DNA from: Stigmatella aurantiaca
Lineage (GTDB): Bacteria > Myxococcota > Myxococcia > Myxococcales > Myxococcaceae
Assembly (NCBI RefSeq): GCF_900109545.1
Contig: NZ_FOAP01000001.1
Location: forward strand, 62,001 to 126,000
Length of the DNA: 64,000 bases
Direction: 5' to 3'
A model generated the notes under the pieces. That model worked only from the letters and a program-made list of their open reading frames with translations, was not told the origin of the DNA and did not search any database. The translations under genes were made by a program, and so were the position numbers. Position 1 is the first letter of the stretch; every line of letters starts with the position of its first letter. Below are positions 25,487-33,585 of the stretch, in pieces.

Positions 25487-27637
25487 ATGAAAGAAACCAA
25501 GGTTCTTCTCACCACGCTGCTGGCCTCCGTGGTGATGACTGGCTGTGAGGGTGCAAGCCCGGAGGACACCGCTGCGGCGAGCACGGTGTCTGCCCCCCTC
25601 ACCAGCGCGGCGGCTGCCGGTGAGCAGCCCGGCAAGGCGGCCCTGTCCTGGGTGCCGATGCGGCTGAACGTCTACCACGCGTTCGGTGTCACCACGGCGG
25701 GATACACGAACCGCACCTTGCGGCACTACGACAGCCTGGCGCGCACGGACATCCTCGGGACGTCGCCGACCGAGAAGGCGGACTCCAGCTTCCGCGTCGT
25801 GGCGGGGCTGGCCGACGGCGGGTGTTACTCGCTGGAGTCCCAGAACTTTCCGGGCAAGTTTCTGCGGCACGCCGCCTCGCGGATTCGCATCGACAGCCGC
25901 GACGGCACCCGGGCCTTTGATGAGGACGCCACGTGGTGCACGCGCCCGGGCCTGTCCGGGCAGGGCGTCAGCCTGGAGTCGTTCAACCTCCCGGGCCGCT
26001 ACATGCGCCACTTCAACTCGGAGGTGTGGCTCGCGCAGCGCGGCGGCACGCTGCCCAGCGATACCGCCACCAGCTTCAACGAGGACGCCTCCTGGAAGGA
26101 CATCGTCCAGGCCAACAGTGACTTCAAGGCATGGGGCGAAGAGACCCTCGCGAAGATCGAACAGGATTACCGCAAGCCGGGCAGCAACCTCTATTACGAG
26201 ACCTCGGCCCGGCAGGCGACGGCCTTTCACTGGCCCGCCGGGGTGCAGCTCCACGCGCTGATCGCCGCCGGGAAGATTGCCCAGGCCGAGGCCTACGCGA
26301 ACGAGCTGCACCAGGCCTACTGGTGCAACACGAAGAACCGGTGGGGCTACAACGCCTCCGCCTATGGCTGCGGCGACCGCTACTACGATGACAACGCCTG
26401 GGCGGCCAAGGGGCTGATGGAGCTGTACCAGAAGACCAACAACGCCACGTACCTGAACCGGGCCAAGGAAGTGCTGGCCTTCAGCATGAGCGGCGAGAAC
26501 ACCGCGAGCAGCGATCCGAACGGCGGCATCCGCTGGCGCGAGGGCGATACCGGCGGCCAGTGCCTGTGCGCCACGGCGCCCACCGCGGCGGCGAACCTCA
26601 TGCTGCACCGGGCCACGGGCACGGCGCAGTACCTGACCGATGGCCTGCGGCTCTACAACTGGATGAAGGCCAACCGGTTCGGCTATGGCCCGGGGTACCG
26701 GGGCTACGAGAACGCGGTGATGACCCAGGTGGCGCTCCTGTTGTTCCGCATCACCGGCAACTACACCTACCTGGATGACGCCCGCCACCAGGGGCTGGCC
26801 ATGGAGTCGACGTACATCGACTGGCAGACCCACGCGCTGAAGGAGACGGGGCAGTGGGGCGGCCATGACATGACCAACGCCTACGTCGACCTCTACGAGG
26901 TGGATGGCGACATCAACTGGCTGAACATCGTCGCGGGGTACCTCCAGTTCCTGCGGGACAATGGCAAGGATGCCAACGGCCGGTACCCCGAGTGGTGGTC
27001 CGACGTGGGCCAGCCTGGCAAGGCGGAGCTGTTGTACCAGGCCTCCGCCGCGCGGGCTTTCGCCCGGGCAAGCAATGTCCGCACGGGCACCCCCAAGCCG
27101 AGGGATCCGGTGGCCGTGTTCAAGGACTGCAACTACACCGGCATCTGGGGCGCGGGCTTCTGGATTGGCAAGTTCAACCTGAGTGCCCTCCAGTTCCATG
27201 GCATCTCGGGCAAGGACATCTCCTCGGTGCGCGTGCAGCCGGGCTACAAGGTGACGCTCTACGAGAACGCCGACTTCACCGGCGCCTCGCTCGTGCGGAC
27301 CGCGGATGACGGGTGCCTCGTCAGCAGCGGCTGGAACGACCGGGCCAACGCCATGGTGGTGGAGCCGGTGACGCCCATCGCCGTCGTCTACAAGGACTGC
27401 AACTACACCGGCGCGGGCTTCCACCTGCCCGTGGGCAGCTATGACGAGGCGAAGCTGCGCGAGCTGGGGATGAGCCCGGACATCGTGTCCTCGATTCAGG
27501 TGGCCGATGGGTACGAGGCGGTGCTGTACGACGGCGGCTACTTCGATCAGACCTCCTACGCGACCGGCACCAACAGCTGCCTGGTCGGCGCGGGCTGGAA
27601 CGACAAGGCCGCCTCGTTCGTCATCCGGAAGAAGTAA
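25487..27637 (+). CDS. Secreted GH76 glycosidase with AbfB and beta/gamma-crystallin-like domains (lipoprotein)
   Basis: 716 residues from the second ATG, which gives a clean lipoprotein signal (VVMTGC); an ATG 15 bases earlier is possible. Domain order: AbfB-type carbohydrate-binding domain (about 55-200; LESQNFPGKFLRH, LESFNLPGRYMRH), GH76 alpha-1,6-mannanase-like domain (about 215-525) with the catalytic pair D301-D302 in YYDDNAW, then two beta/gamma-crystallin-like repeats, each starting KDCNYTG and ending in a WND motif. It is probably exported to attack mannan or a related branched glycan. The 87-base leader is unusually AT-rich. The convergent lipoprotein gene starts 12 bases past the stop. 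Confidence 0.85.
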   Translation: MKETKVLLTTLLASVVMTGCEGASPEDTAAASTVSAPLTSAAAAGEQPGKAALSWVPMRLNVYHAFGVTTAGYTNRTLRHYDSLARTDILGTSPTEKADSSFRVVAGLADGGCYSLESQNFPGKFLRHAASRIRIDSRDGTRAFDEDATWCTRPGLSGQGVSLESFNLPGRYMRHFNSEVWLAQRGGTLPSDTATSFNEDASWKDIVQANSDFKAWGEETLAKIEQDYRKPGSNLYYETSARQATAFHWPAGVQLHALIAAGKIAQAEAYANELHQAYWCNTKNRWGYNASAYGCGDRYYDDNAWAAKGLMELYQKTNNATYLNRAKEVLAFSMSGENTASSDPNGGIRWREGDTGGQCLCATAPTAAANLMLHRATGTAQYLTDGLRLYNWMKANRFGYGPGYRGYENAVMTQVALLLFRITGNYTYLDDARHQGLAMESTYIDWQTHALKETGQWGGHDMTNAYVDLYEVDGDINWLNIVAGYLQFLRDNGKDANGRYPEWWSDVGQPGKAELLYQASAARAFARASNVRTGTPKPRDPVAVFKDCNYTGIWGAGFWIGKFNLSALQFHGISGKDISSVRVQPGYKVTLYENADFTGASLVRTADDGCLVSSGWNDRANAMVVEPVTPIAVVYKDCNYTGAGFHLPVGSYDEAKLRELGMSPDIVSSIQVADGYEAVLYDGGYFDQTSYATGTNSCLVGAGWNDKAASFVIRKK

Positions 27638-27651
27638 CCCCGGAGGGGTTA
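27635..27651. terminator. Perfect palindrome containing both convergent stop codons
   Basis: TAACCCC-GGA-GGGGTTA: 7-bp arms, 3-nt loop. The left arm holds the TAA of the GH76 gene and the right arm the TAA of the opposite lipoprotein gene, so one hairpin closes both transcripts. No T-tract. Confidence 0.45.
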
Positions 27652-28962
27652 GCGCAGCAGGCCTGGCCACCAGCGCCAGGCACACTGCTCTTTCTCATTG
27701 GAGGGAGAGCAGGCGTCGTCCTCGTCGCAGACCTCGGGCGGCACGAGCGTCTCGACGTACTGGACGACGGTCCCGTCCACGCCCACGTTGAGCTGCCGGC
27801 CGCTACAGGTGTCCTGCAAGGCGGGGAACTGAACCGCGCCACAGGCGGTGCCGTCCTGGGTGAACAGGAGCAGGGATGGCTGGCACCCGATGCCCTCCAC
27901 CGTCGCCGGCGGAGGGATGAGAGCGTGGGCCTGCTGGCCCCGGATGAGCACCAGCTGGGTACCGGGGTGGTCCGCCAGCCACGCCGGCGCGGGTTGGATC
28001 GCTGCCTGGCCGCTGGGGAACACCGCGGTCCACTGCCCAGCGTTGCTGCGCAGCGCCAGCCCGCCGCCCGCCAGCGGCTGCAACGTCCCGTTGGCCACCG
28101 AGGGCAGCACGAACGGGAAGGGCTGCGTCACGGCGGAGCCGTTCCACTCCACCCACTGCCCGTGCCACGTGTTGCCGTCGCCCGGGCTCTGCCACAGCAG
28201 CAGCCCGCGCCCCTGGGTGTCCACGCCCGTGAGCAGGGGCCGGCCGCCGCCGGGGGCGGACAGCACCTGGGTGCGCGCCGCGCGGGCAACCCCCGTCGAA
28301 TCGAGGAACTGGTACTCCAGCGCCTGGGTGTTCCCTTCGCGTGGCTCCCACACCGCGAACAGCGCGCCGCCCTGCGGATCCGGGGACAGGCGGGTCGTGA
28401 GCTCGTAAGCAGTGGTCAACCGGTTGACGCTCAGGGCCTCGCCCTGGGAGGTGTACGGCTTCAGCGCGAGGCCCTCGGGGGAGAACGCGTTGAGGGAGAC
28501 GTGGAACCCGCGGGGCTGGGGCACGATGGTGTTGGTCAAATCCCCCCCATAGATGAGCTGTCCGGTGGGGACACCCTCGGAGGACACGGCATCCCAGGCC
28601 GTGTAGCCCAGCCGAAACGAATTCATGAGCACCAGGAAGCCGGCGCCATCCGAGGTTCCGGGGCCGCAGTCCGCCTCGCGGCCCGCGCGGCCGTCCAAGG
28701 CGATGCTCCGGCTCTTTCCGAGGTCCGCCGGGACGATGTCCTCGCACGACAGCGCCCGGGGAGGCTCCGGGGGCGCAAAGGGGTCTTCGGAGGCCGCCGG
28801 AGGCGTCGCTGGGACCGCGGGCGTGCTGGGCACCTGGGCGGACGGGGCGGCCTCAGGGGTCAGGGGGACGCCCGGAGAAGGGTCCACATCGGAACAGCCC
28901 CAGGCTTGTGCCAGAAGCACTGCCGTCACCATCTTCTGCCAACGTCCACGGCCTCGACCCAT
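27649..28962 (-). CDS. Secreted lipoprotein of unknown function, beta-rich
   Basis: 437 residues. The ATG chosen has GGAGGAG 7 nt upstream and gives a lipoprotein signal (MVTAVLLAQAWGC). A Pro/Ala/Ser-rich spacer runs to about residue 70, followed by repeated beta strands with W/G motifs (FAVWEPREGNTQALEYQFLD, LLLWQSPGDGNTWHGQWVEW), suggesting a propeller-like fold. At least six Cys in the last 110 residues may form disulfides. No family recognised. Likely surface-exposed or periplasmic. Confidence 0.7.
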   Translation of the reverse strand: MGRGRGRWQKMVTAVLLAQAWGCSDVDPSPGVPLTPEAAPSAQVPSTPAVPATPPAASEDPFAPPEPPRALSCEDIVPADLGKSRSIALDGRAGREADCGPGTSDGAGFLVLMNSFRLGYTAWDAVSSEGVPTGQLIYGGDLTNTIVPQPRGFHVSLNAFSPEGLALKPYTSQGEALSVNRLTTAYELTTRLSPDPQGGALFAVWEPREGNTQALEYQFLDSTGVARAARTQVLSAPGGGRPLLTGVDTQGRGLLLWQSPGDGNTWHGQWVEWNGSAVTQPFPFVLPSVANGTLQPLAGGGLALRSNAGQWTAVFPSGQAAIQPAPAWLADHPGTQLVLIRGQQAHALIPPPATVEGIGCQPSLLLFTQDGTACGAVQFPALQDTCSGRQLNVGVDGTVVQYVETLVPPEVCDEDDACSPSNEKEQCAWRWWPGLLR

Positions 28963-29089
28963 GCGCCGTCTCCTCCGAGCGTGATGAGCCGCGAACATGA
29001 ACACCCCTCACGGGCAGTGCCAGGGGGCCGTCCTGCAAAAACACCCGGAGGCACGGCGGGCGTACCGGGCTCACGGCAACGAGGGCGTT

Positions 29090-30268
29090 TCAGGGGACCC
29101 CTGGAGAGGCGGGGGCCGGGCGGCGGCCCAGCCGGGAGCGAAGCCAGTGCCGCGCGGGCTCCTCCAGCCAGAGGAAGACGCCGATGGAGGCAGCGGTCGA
29201 GAGGGCCCCATAGACCGCGAAGAACACCCAGGGGGAGGAGGCCGCGAGCCCTGCCCCCGAGCGGTGGTCCCCCATCCGCAGGTAGAAGTAGAGCGGGTTG
29301 TGGAGGATGTAGAGCCCGTAGCTGGCCTCGCCGAGCCGCACCGCCCAGGCCTGGCCTAGCAGCCAGGCCACGGGGCCCTCTCCGTAGGCCAGGCTCCAGA
29401 GGAGCAGCGCGTACAGGGGCATCAGCGCCAGGTCCCGGAAGGCCAGCGCGGTCTCCGAGAGGGGCGCGGCGAGCAGGGCCACGCTGGCCGCGGCGGCCAC
29501 CCACGCCTGAACGGATGCCGCGGGCCCCGCGCCCTGGCCTCTCTTCACACGCAGCGAGAAGAGCCGGCCCAGCACGATGCCCAGGAGGAACTGGGGCAGC
29601 CGGAGCAGCGGGTTGTACGCGGCCACCTTGAGCCACGTGTCCGCCCCGAAGGGCGGCGCCGCGTGCGCGTCCCGCCACCCCGCCACCCCGAGCCACAGCA
29701 GGACGAGGACGGCCGCACCCGCGAGCGTGGCGGCCCCGGCCCGCCACAGGCCGCCGGGGGCCGCGCGGACCATGGGCAGACAGAGCACGGGAAAGAGCAG
29801 GTAGAAGAAGGCCTCGACGGACAGGGACCAGCCGGGGCAATTCCAGACACAGGCCACCTCGGGCACCCAGGCCTGGGTGAGGGTGAGGGCCGCCAGCCCC
29901 ACCGGGACGATGTCCCAGAGCGCCTCGGGGCGGAGGGCCCCGGCGGCGCGCCGCACGCCGTCGAGCCACGGGGGCGCCATCAACACCAGCCCCAGCAGGT
30001 AGACGGGGTACACGCGGGCGAAGCGGGCGGCCCAGAACGCCCGGGGCTCCACCTGCGGGGCCTCCTGGGCGCCCAGGTAGCTGTAGGCCAGGATGAAGCC
30101 AGACAGGATGAAGAAGAGCGTGACGCTGTGCGAGCCCGCGCTCAGGAAGCGGTCGAGCCACGCCGGTAAGCCCTCGCGCGGGGCATAGTGAAAGGCCACC
30201 ACGTGCAGGGCCGCCAGGAAGCGGACTCCGGTGAGGGCGCGCAGCGAGGGGCGGGGCGGAGAGGACAT
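29090..30268 (-). CDS. Acyltransferase family 3 (OafA/NolL-type) membrane protein
   Basis: 392 residues with about ten membrane helices. The N-terminal signature of acyltransferase 3 is clear: LRALTGVRFLAALHVVAFHY (conserved Arg and His), then FFILSGFILAYSY. The C-terminal loop LGEASYGLYILHNPLYFYL is also characteristic. Such enzymes O-acetylate or acylate surface polysaccharide, peptidoglycan or lipid sugars. It is not embedded in a polysaccharide cluster, so the target is unknown. 150 bases separate it from the divergent vWA-like lipoprotein gene. Confidence 0.9.
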   Translation of the reverse strand: MSSPPRPSLRALTGVRFLAALHVVAFHYAPREGLPAWLDRFLSAGSHSVTLFFILSGFILAYSYLGAQEAPQVEPRAFWAARFARVYPVYLLGLVLMAPPWLDGVRRAAGALRPEALWDIVPVGLAALTLTQAWVPEVACVWNCPGWSLSVEAFFYLLFPVLCLPMVRAAPGGLWRAGAATLAGAAVLVLLWLGVAGWRDAHAAPPFGADTWLKVAAYNPLLRLPQFLLGIVLGRLFSLRVKRGQGAGPAASVQAWVAAAASVALLAAPLSETALAFRDLALMPLYALLLWSLAYGEGPVAWLLGQAWAVRLGEASYGLYILHNPLYFYLRMGDHRSGAGLAASSPWVFFAVYGALSTAASIGVFLWLEEPARHWLRSRLGRRPAPASPGVP

Positions 30269-30418
30269 GCGCGCCGCACCTTACAGAATCTGTGCGCGCC
30301 CGCCGGAGAACTCCCCGCCAGGGGCCGTACACCCCGTGCGCCTGGACCCCCGCCGCGCCCGCCGCTTGCTCGCCGGCTTGCGTCCCGTGCGTGGCCTGGG
30401 TTCTACAATGGGTGCTTG

Positions 30419-32020
30419 ATGCGCACCTTTTCGACCTGGCTCCGGCTCCTGACGCCGCTGTTGCTCCTCACCTGCTCCGACGCGGGGCTGTACGCCCTGG
30501 ATGGACGGGGGCCCAGCGGCAAGGACCGGGCGGACTTCACCGGGGAGACCTGCATCCCGCTGGCCAGCGGGGATGCCTTCCCGGTGAAGATCGTCTTCGC
30601 CGTGCAGGGCGGGCAGGGCGTCCCCTCGGAGGTGGTGGGCTACATCACCGACGCGCTCAGCACGGTCAGCAGCCGCTTCTCCGGCTCCTTCGCCAAGTTC
30701 GCCCTGGTGGGCTTCCACACGGTGGCCACGGGCTTCCAGGGGAGCTTCGCGGACGCGGCCACCTTCCAGGCGGCGCTGCCGCGCTACGCCAGCTACCAGG
30801 AGACGGGGCCGGTGAGCCTGCGCGCCCCGCTGCGGCTGGCCAAGAGCCTGCTGTCCGGCGACATGCAGACGGCCTGCCGGGGCGAGGTGGCCCGCACGCG
30901 CTACATCGTCGTCCTGGTGGCCGCCAGCGAGGACCTGAGCTGCCAGAACCCCGCCTTCAACGTGGGCATCGACTCGCGCTGCGCCCAGCTCAAGCCCAAC
31001 AACGAGGCGTGCAACCAGTGTGAGCTGACGGCCATCACCGGCGAGCTCAAGGCGCTGGCCGCGCAGTTCGGCGCGGGCGAGGTGGTGGTGCAGCCCGTGT
31101 ACGTGCGGCCGGGCGCCGCGGACCCCGCCACCCGGGACCAGATCGCCGCCATCGCCAACGCCGGGGGCACCGAGGCCATCGAGACCGAGCCGGTGGCCCT
31201 TCGCGACGTGATTGGCACCCTCAACTACTCCTCGCTCCAGACGTCGCTCGTGCTCAAGCGCTTCCTGGCCTTCAACCGCAACGTCCAGGTGCGCGCCGGC
31301 GAGGTGCTCGCCGACAGCGACGGGGACGGCGTGGCGGACCGGGACGAGGCGGGGCTGGGGTTGGACCCCGCCAACCCGGACTCCGATGGGGATGGCCTCA
31401 TGGATGGCATCGAGCTGCGCATGGGCCTCAACCCGCAGCCGGGCAACGTGGACCTCATCCCCGGGTGCAGCGTGGCGCTGGATGACGATGGCGACCGGCT
31501 CAACACCTGCGAGGAGCGCGTGCTGGGCACCGACCCGTGCATGGGCGACAGCGACGGGGACGGGCTGCCGGACCTGGTCGAGGCGCTCTCGCGCACCAAC
31601 CCGCTCGTGCCCGAGGACCTCCAGGACACCGACCGCGACGGCATTCCGAACATCCAGGAGGTGGAGGCGCGCGGAGATCCCCTCAGCGCGGACATCGCCT
31701 TCCACGTCGAGCGCGGCTACGGCTATTCGCTCACGCCCTCGGAGCCCACCCCGGACGGCCGCGCCTGCTACCAGGTGCGCGCCGAGAACATCACCGTGGT
31801 GTCCACGCTCGAGCGTCCCCACCCCTTCATCCCCGGGCGCTCCATCCCCCCGGGCACCAACGACATCTACCTCTACCTCCAGGTGGGCCGGGACAATGAT
31901 CCGCGCGGCGCGGGCATCGGTGCGCTCTTCATCCAGTCCGTCGGCTACTCCGAGAAGGAGGGCCGCACCCCCGTCCTCCTCCCGCCCTTCACCCCGGCGG
32001 ACTTCGTGCTCGGGAACTGA
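30419..32020 (+). CDS. Surface lipoprotein with degenerate vWA domain and thrombospondin type 3 repeats
   Basis: 533 residues; the signal ends LLLLTC. Residues 50-280 resemble the von Willebrand A domains of the two downstream paralogues (KIVFAVQGGQGVPSEVVGYI aligned to their VVLVIDQSGSM-type strand), but the metal-coordinating D-x-S-x-S is replaced, so the MIDAS site appears lost. Residues 295-430 hold Asp-rich Ca-binding repeats (DSDGDGVADRDE, NPDSDGDGLMDGIE). The C-terminal 110 residues share the pattern GYGY...CYxxxxxN with the paralogues. The ribosome site is weak. Ends before a pair of hairpins. Confidence 0.8.
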   Translation: MRTFSTWLRLLTPLLLLTCSDAGLYALDGRGPSGKDRADFTGETCIPLASGDAFPVKIVFAVQGGQGVPSEVVGYITDALSTVSSRFSGSFAKFALVGFHTVATGFQGSFADAATFQAALPRYASYQETGPVSLRAPLRLAKSLLSGDMQTACRGEVARTRYIVVLVAASEDLSCQNPAFNVGIDSRCAQLKPNNEACNQCELTAITGELKALAAQFGAGEVVVQPVYVRPGAADPATRDQIAAIANAGGTEAIETEPVALRDVIGTLNYSSLQTSLVLKRFLAFNRNVQVRAGEVLADSDGDGVADRDEAGLGLDPANPDSDGDGLMDGIELRMGLNPQPGNVDLIPGCSVALDDDGDRLNTCEERVLGTDPCMGDSDGDGLPDLVEALSRTNPLVPEDLQDTDRDGIPNIQEVEARGDPLSADIAFHVERGYGYSLTPSEPTPDGRACYQVRAENITVVSTLERPHPFIPGRSIPPGTNDIYLYLQVGRDNDPRGAGIGALFIQSVGYSEKEGRTPVLLPPFTPADFVLGN

Positions 32021-32030
32021 GGCCCCTGAG

Positions 32031-32072
32031 GTGGGGGGTAGACCCCACAGAGCCCCTGGGGGTTTTCCCCCA
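32031..32072 (+). terminator. Two adjacent hairpins between surface-protein genes
   Basis: GTGGGG (32031-32036) pairs with CCCCAC (32043-32048), and TGGGGG (32057-32062) pairs with CCCCCA (32067-32072) around a TTTT loop. They lie 11 bases after the stop of the preceding gene. There is no downstream T-run, so they may attenuate rather than fully terminate. Confidence 0.45.
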
Positions 32073-32187
32073 CAGACGTTGAGCGGTGAAAAGCCAGCGC
32101 CGTCCAAGCCCTTGAAATGAGGAGGGCTTTCCGAAGACGGCGGGCGGATCGGCTCTTGCTATGAGCGCAGGTTGAAAAGGAGTCACC

Positions 32188-33546
32188 ATGACATTCCAGC
32201 GCATCGCTTCGGTCCTGACCCTCGGGACCCTCTTCCTCCTGGCGCCCGGCGCGCAGGCCCAGACGAACTCCGTGGACAACCCGGAGTGCCTGGGCAGCCA
32301 GTGCGGCAAGCCCAAGGAGGAGGGCGGCGGCGGCTGTGGCTGTGGCTGCTCGGTGTGGGTGGCCTACACGGACGACGGCGTGACGCTGTCCTACACGGAC
32401 GACGCGGACGGGGACGGCAAGGCGGATGACCGCGACAACTGCCCCTTCGCCTCCAACCGCGAGCAGACGGACACGGACGGCGACGGCGTGGGCGATGCGT
32501 GTGACAACTGCTCGGGGCTCGCCAACTACCAGCAGCGCGACGCGGACGGCGACGGCGTGGGCGACGACTGCGACAGCGACGCGGACGGGGACGGCGTGGC
32601 CAACGCGCAGGACAACTGCCCGCTGGTGCCCAACAAGGACCAGAGCGACCTGGACCGGGATACGGACACACTGCAGAGCGACCCGGCGAACCGGGGCGGG
32701 GACGTGTGCGACCGGGACGATGACAACGATGGCCACGCCGATGGCGAGGACAACTGCCCGCGCGTGCCCAACGCCGACCAGAAGATGCCCGCGGATGCCT
32801 CCGCGTGCCGCGTGGACACGGACGGGGACAACATCTCCGACAACGGGGACAACTGCCCGGGCCTGGCCAACCCCAACCAGAAGGACACGGACCGCGACGG
32901 CCAGGGCGACGCGTGCGACCCGGACATCGACGATGACGGCGTGCTGAACAAGGGCCCGGAGGGCAAGCTGCTGGACAACTGCGCCGAGGTGGCCAACCGC
33001 GACCAGGCGGACGACGACGGCGACGGCGTGGGCGATGTGTGCGACACGCGCTACTGCGTGGTGGTGGACCGCAACAACCCGGACGACTGCCTGGATCCGC
33101 GCGGCCCCTTCACCGTCTCGGGCGGTGGCCAGCTCAGCCTGAAGAAGGGCGACAACGTGCGCCTGCCCCTGTTCGCCAACCGCAACGGGGCGGCCATCGA
33201 GTACACCTGGACGGTGAAGCAGCGCCCCTCGGGCTCCAAGGCCGTCATCGAGAACCCCACCGGCGCGGTGACCAACAGCCGCCACTGGCAGTACGCCTAC
33301 GTGGACGGCCACCTGCCGTCCTTCACCGCGGACACGGATGGCGAGTACGACATCCAGGTGCAGGCCCGGCTGGCCTTCGCGGACCGGGCCTACCCGGACC
33401 AGCGCAGCTCCATCTCCAGCCTCAAGCTGTCGGTGGGCGGCGGCAACGCCAGCAGCTGCGCGGCCCTGCCGGGCGCCGCGGGGGGCGTGACGCTGGGCGC
33501 CACCATGCTTGCCCTCTTGCTGCGCCGCCGCCGCCGCGAAGAGTAG
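32188..33546 (+). CDS. Thrombospondin type 3 repeat protein with MYXO-CTERM-like tail
   Basis: 452 residues. The ATG has AAAAGGAG 7 nt upstream, then a signal peptide ([12 protein letters not shown]). A Gly/Cys-rich patch ([12 protein letters not shown]) precedes eight or so Ca-binding repeats of the [14 protein letters not shown] type (residues 70-285). A beta-sandwich domain follows (about 295-415). The C-terminus is a sorting-type tail: a Cys, a hydrophobic helix ([14 protein letters not shown]) and RRRRREE, like MYXO-CTERM but with one Cys. Such tails direct proteins to the myxobacterial cell surface. It begins an apparent four-gene operon. Confidence 0.85.
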   Translation: MTFQRIASVLTLGTLFLLAPGAQAQTNSVDNPECLGSQCGKPKEEGGGGCGCGCSVWVAYTDDGVTLSYTDDADGDGKADDRDNCPFASNREQTDTDGDGVGDACDNCSGLANYQQRDADGDGVGDDCDSDADGDGVANAQDNCPLVPNKDQSDLDRDTDTLQSDPANRGGDVCDRDDDNDGHADGEDNCPRVPNADQKMPADASACRVDTDGDNISDNGDNCPGLANPNQKDTDRDGQGDACDPDIDDDGVLNKGPEGKLLDNCAEVANRDQADDDGDGVGDVCDTRYCVVVDRNNPDDCLDPRGPFTVSGGGQLSLKKGDNVRLPLFANRNGAAIEYTWTVKQRPSGSKAVIENPTGAVTNSRHWQYAYVDGHLPSFTADTDGEYDIQVQARLAFADRAYPDQRSSISSLKLSVGGGNASSCAALPGAAGGVTLGATMLALLLRRRRREE

Positions 33547-33585
33547 GATTCCCCGCTGAACCCGATGGGCAGGAGGCCCGTTTCC

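Noticed and set aside
32395..33050. Short direct repeats resembling a repeat array (gacggcgacggcgtgggcgat units)
   Set aside because: These are codon-level repeats of the DGDGVGD motif in a real gene, with no regular spacers, so not CRISPR.
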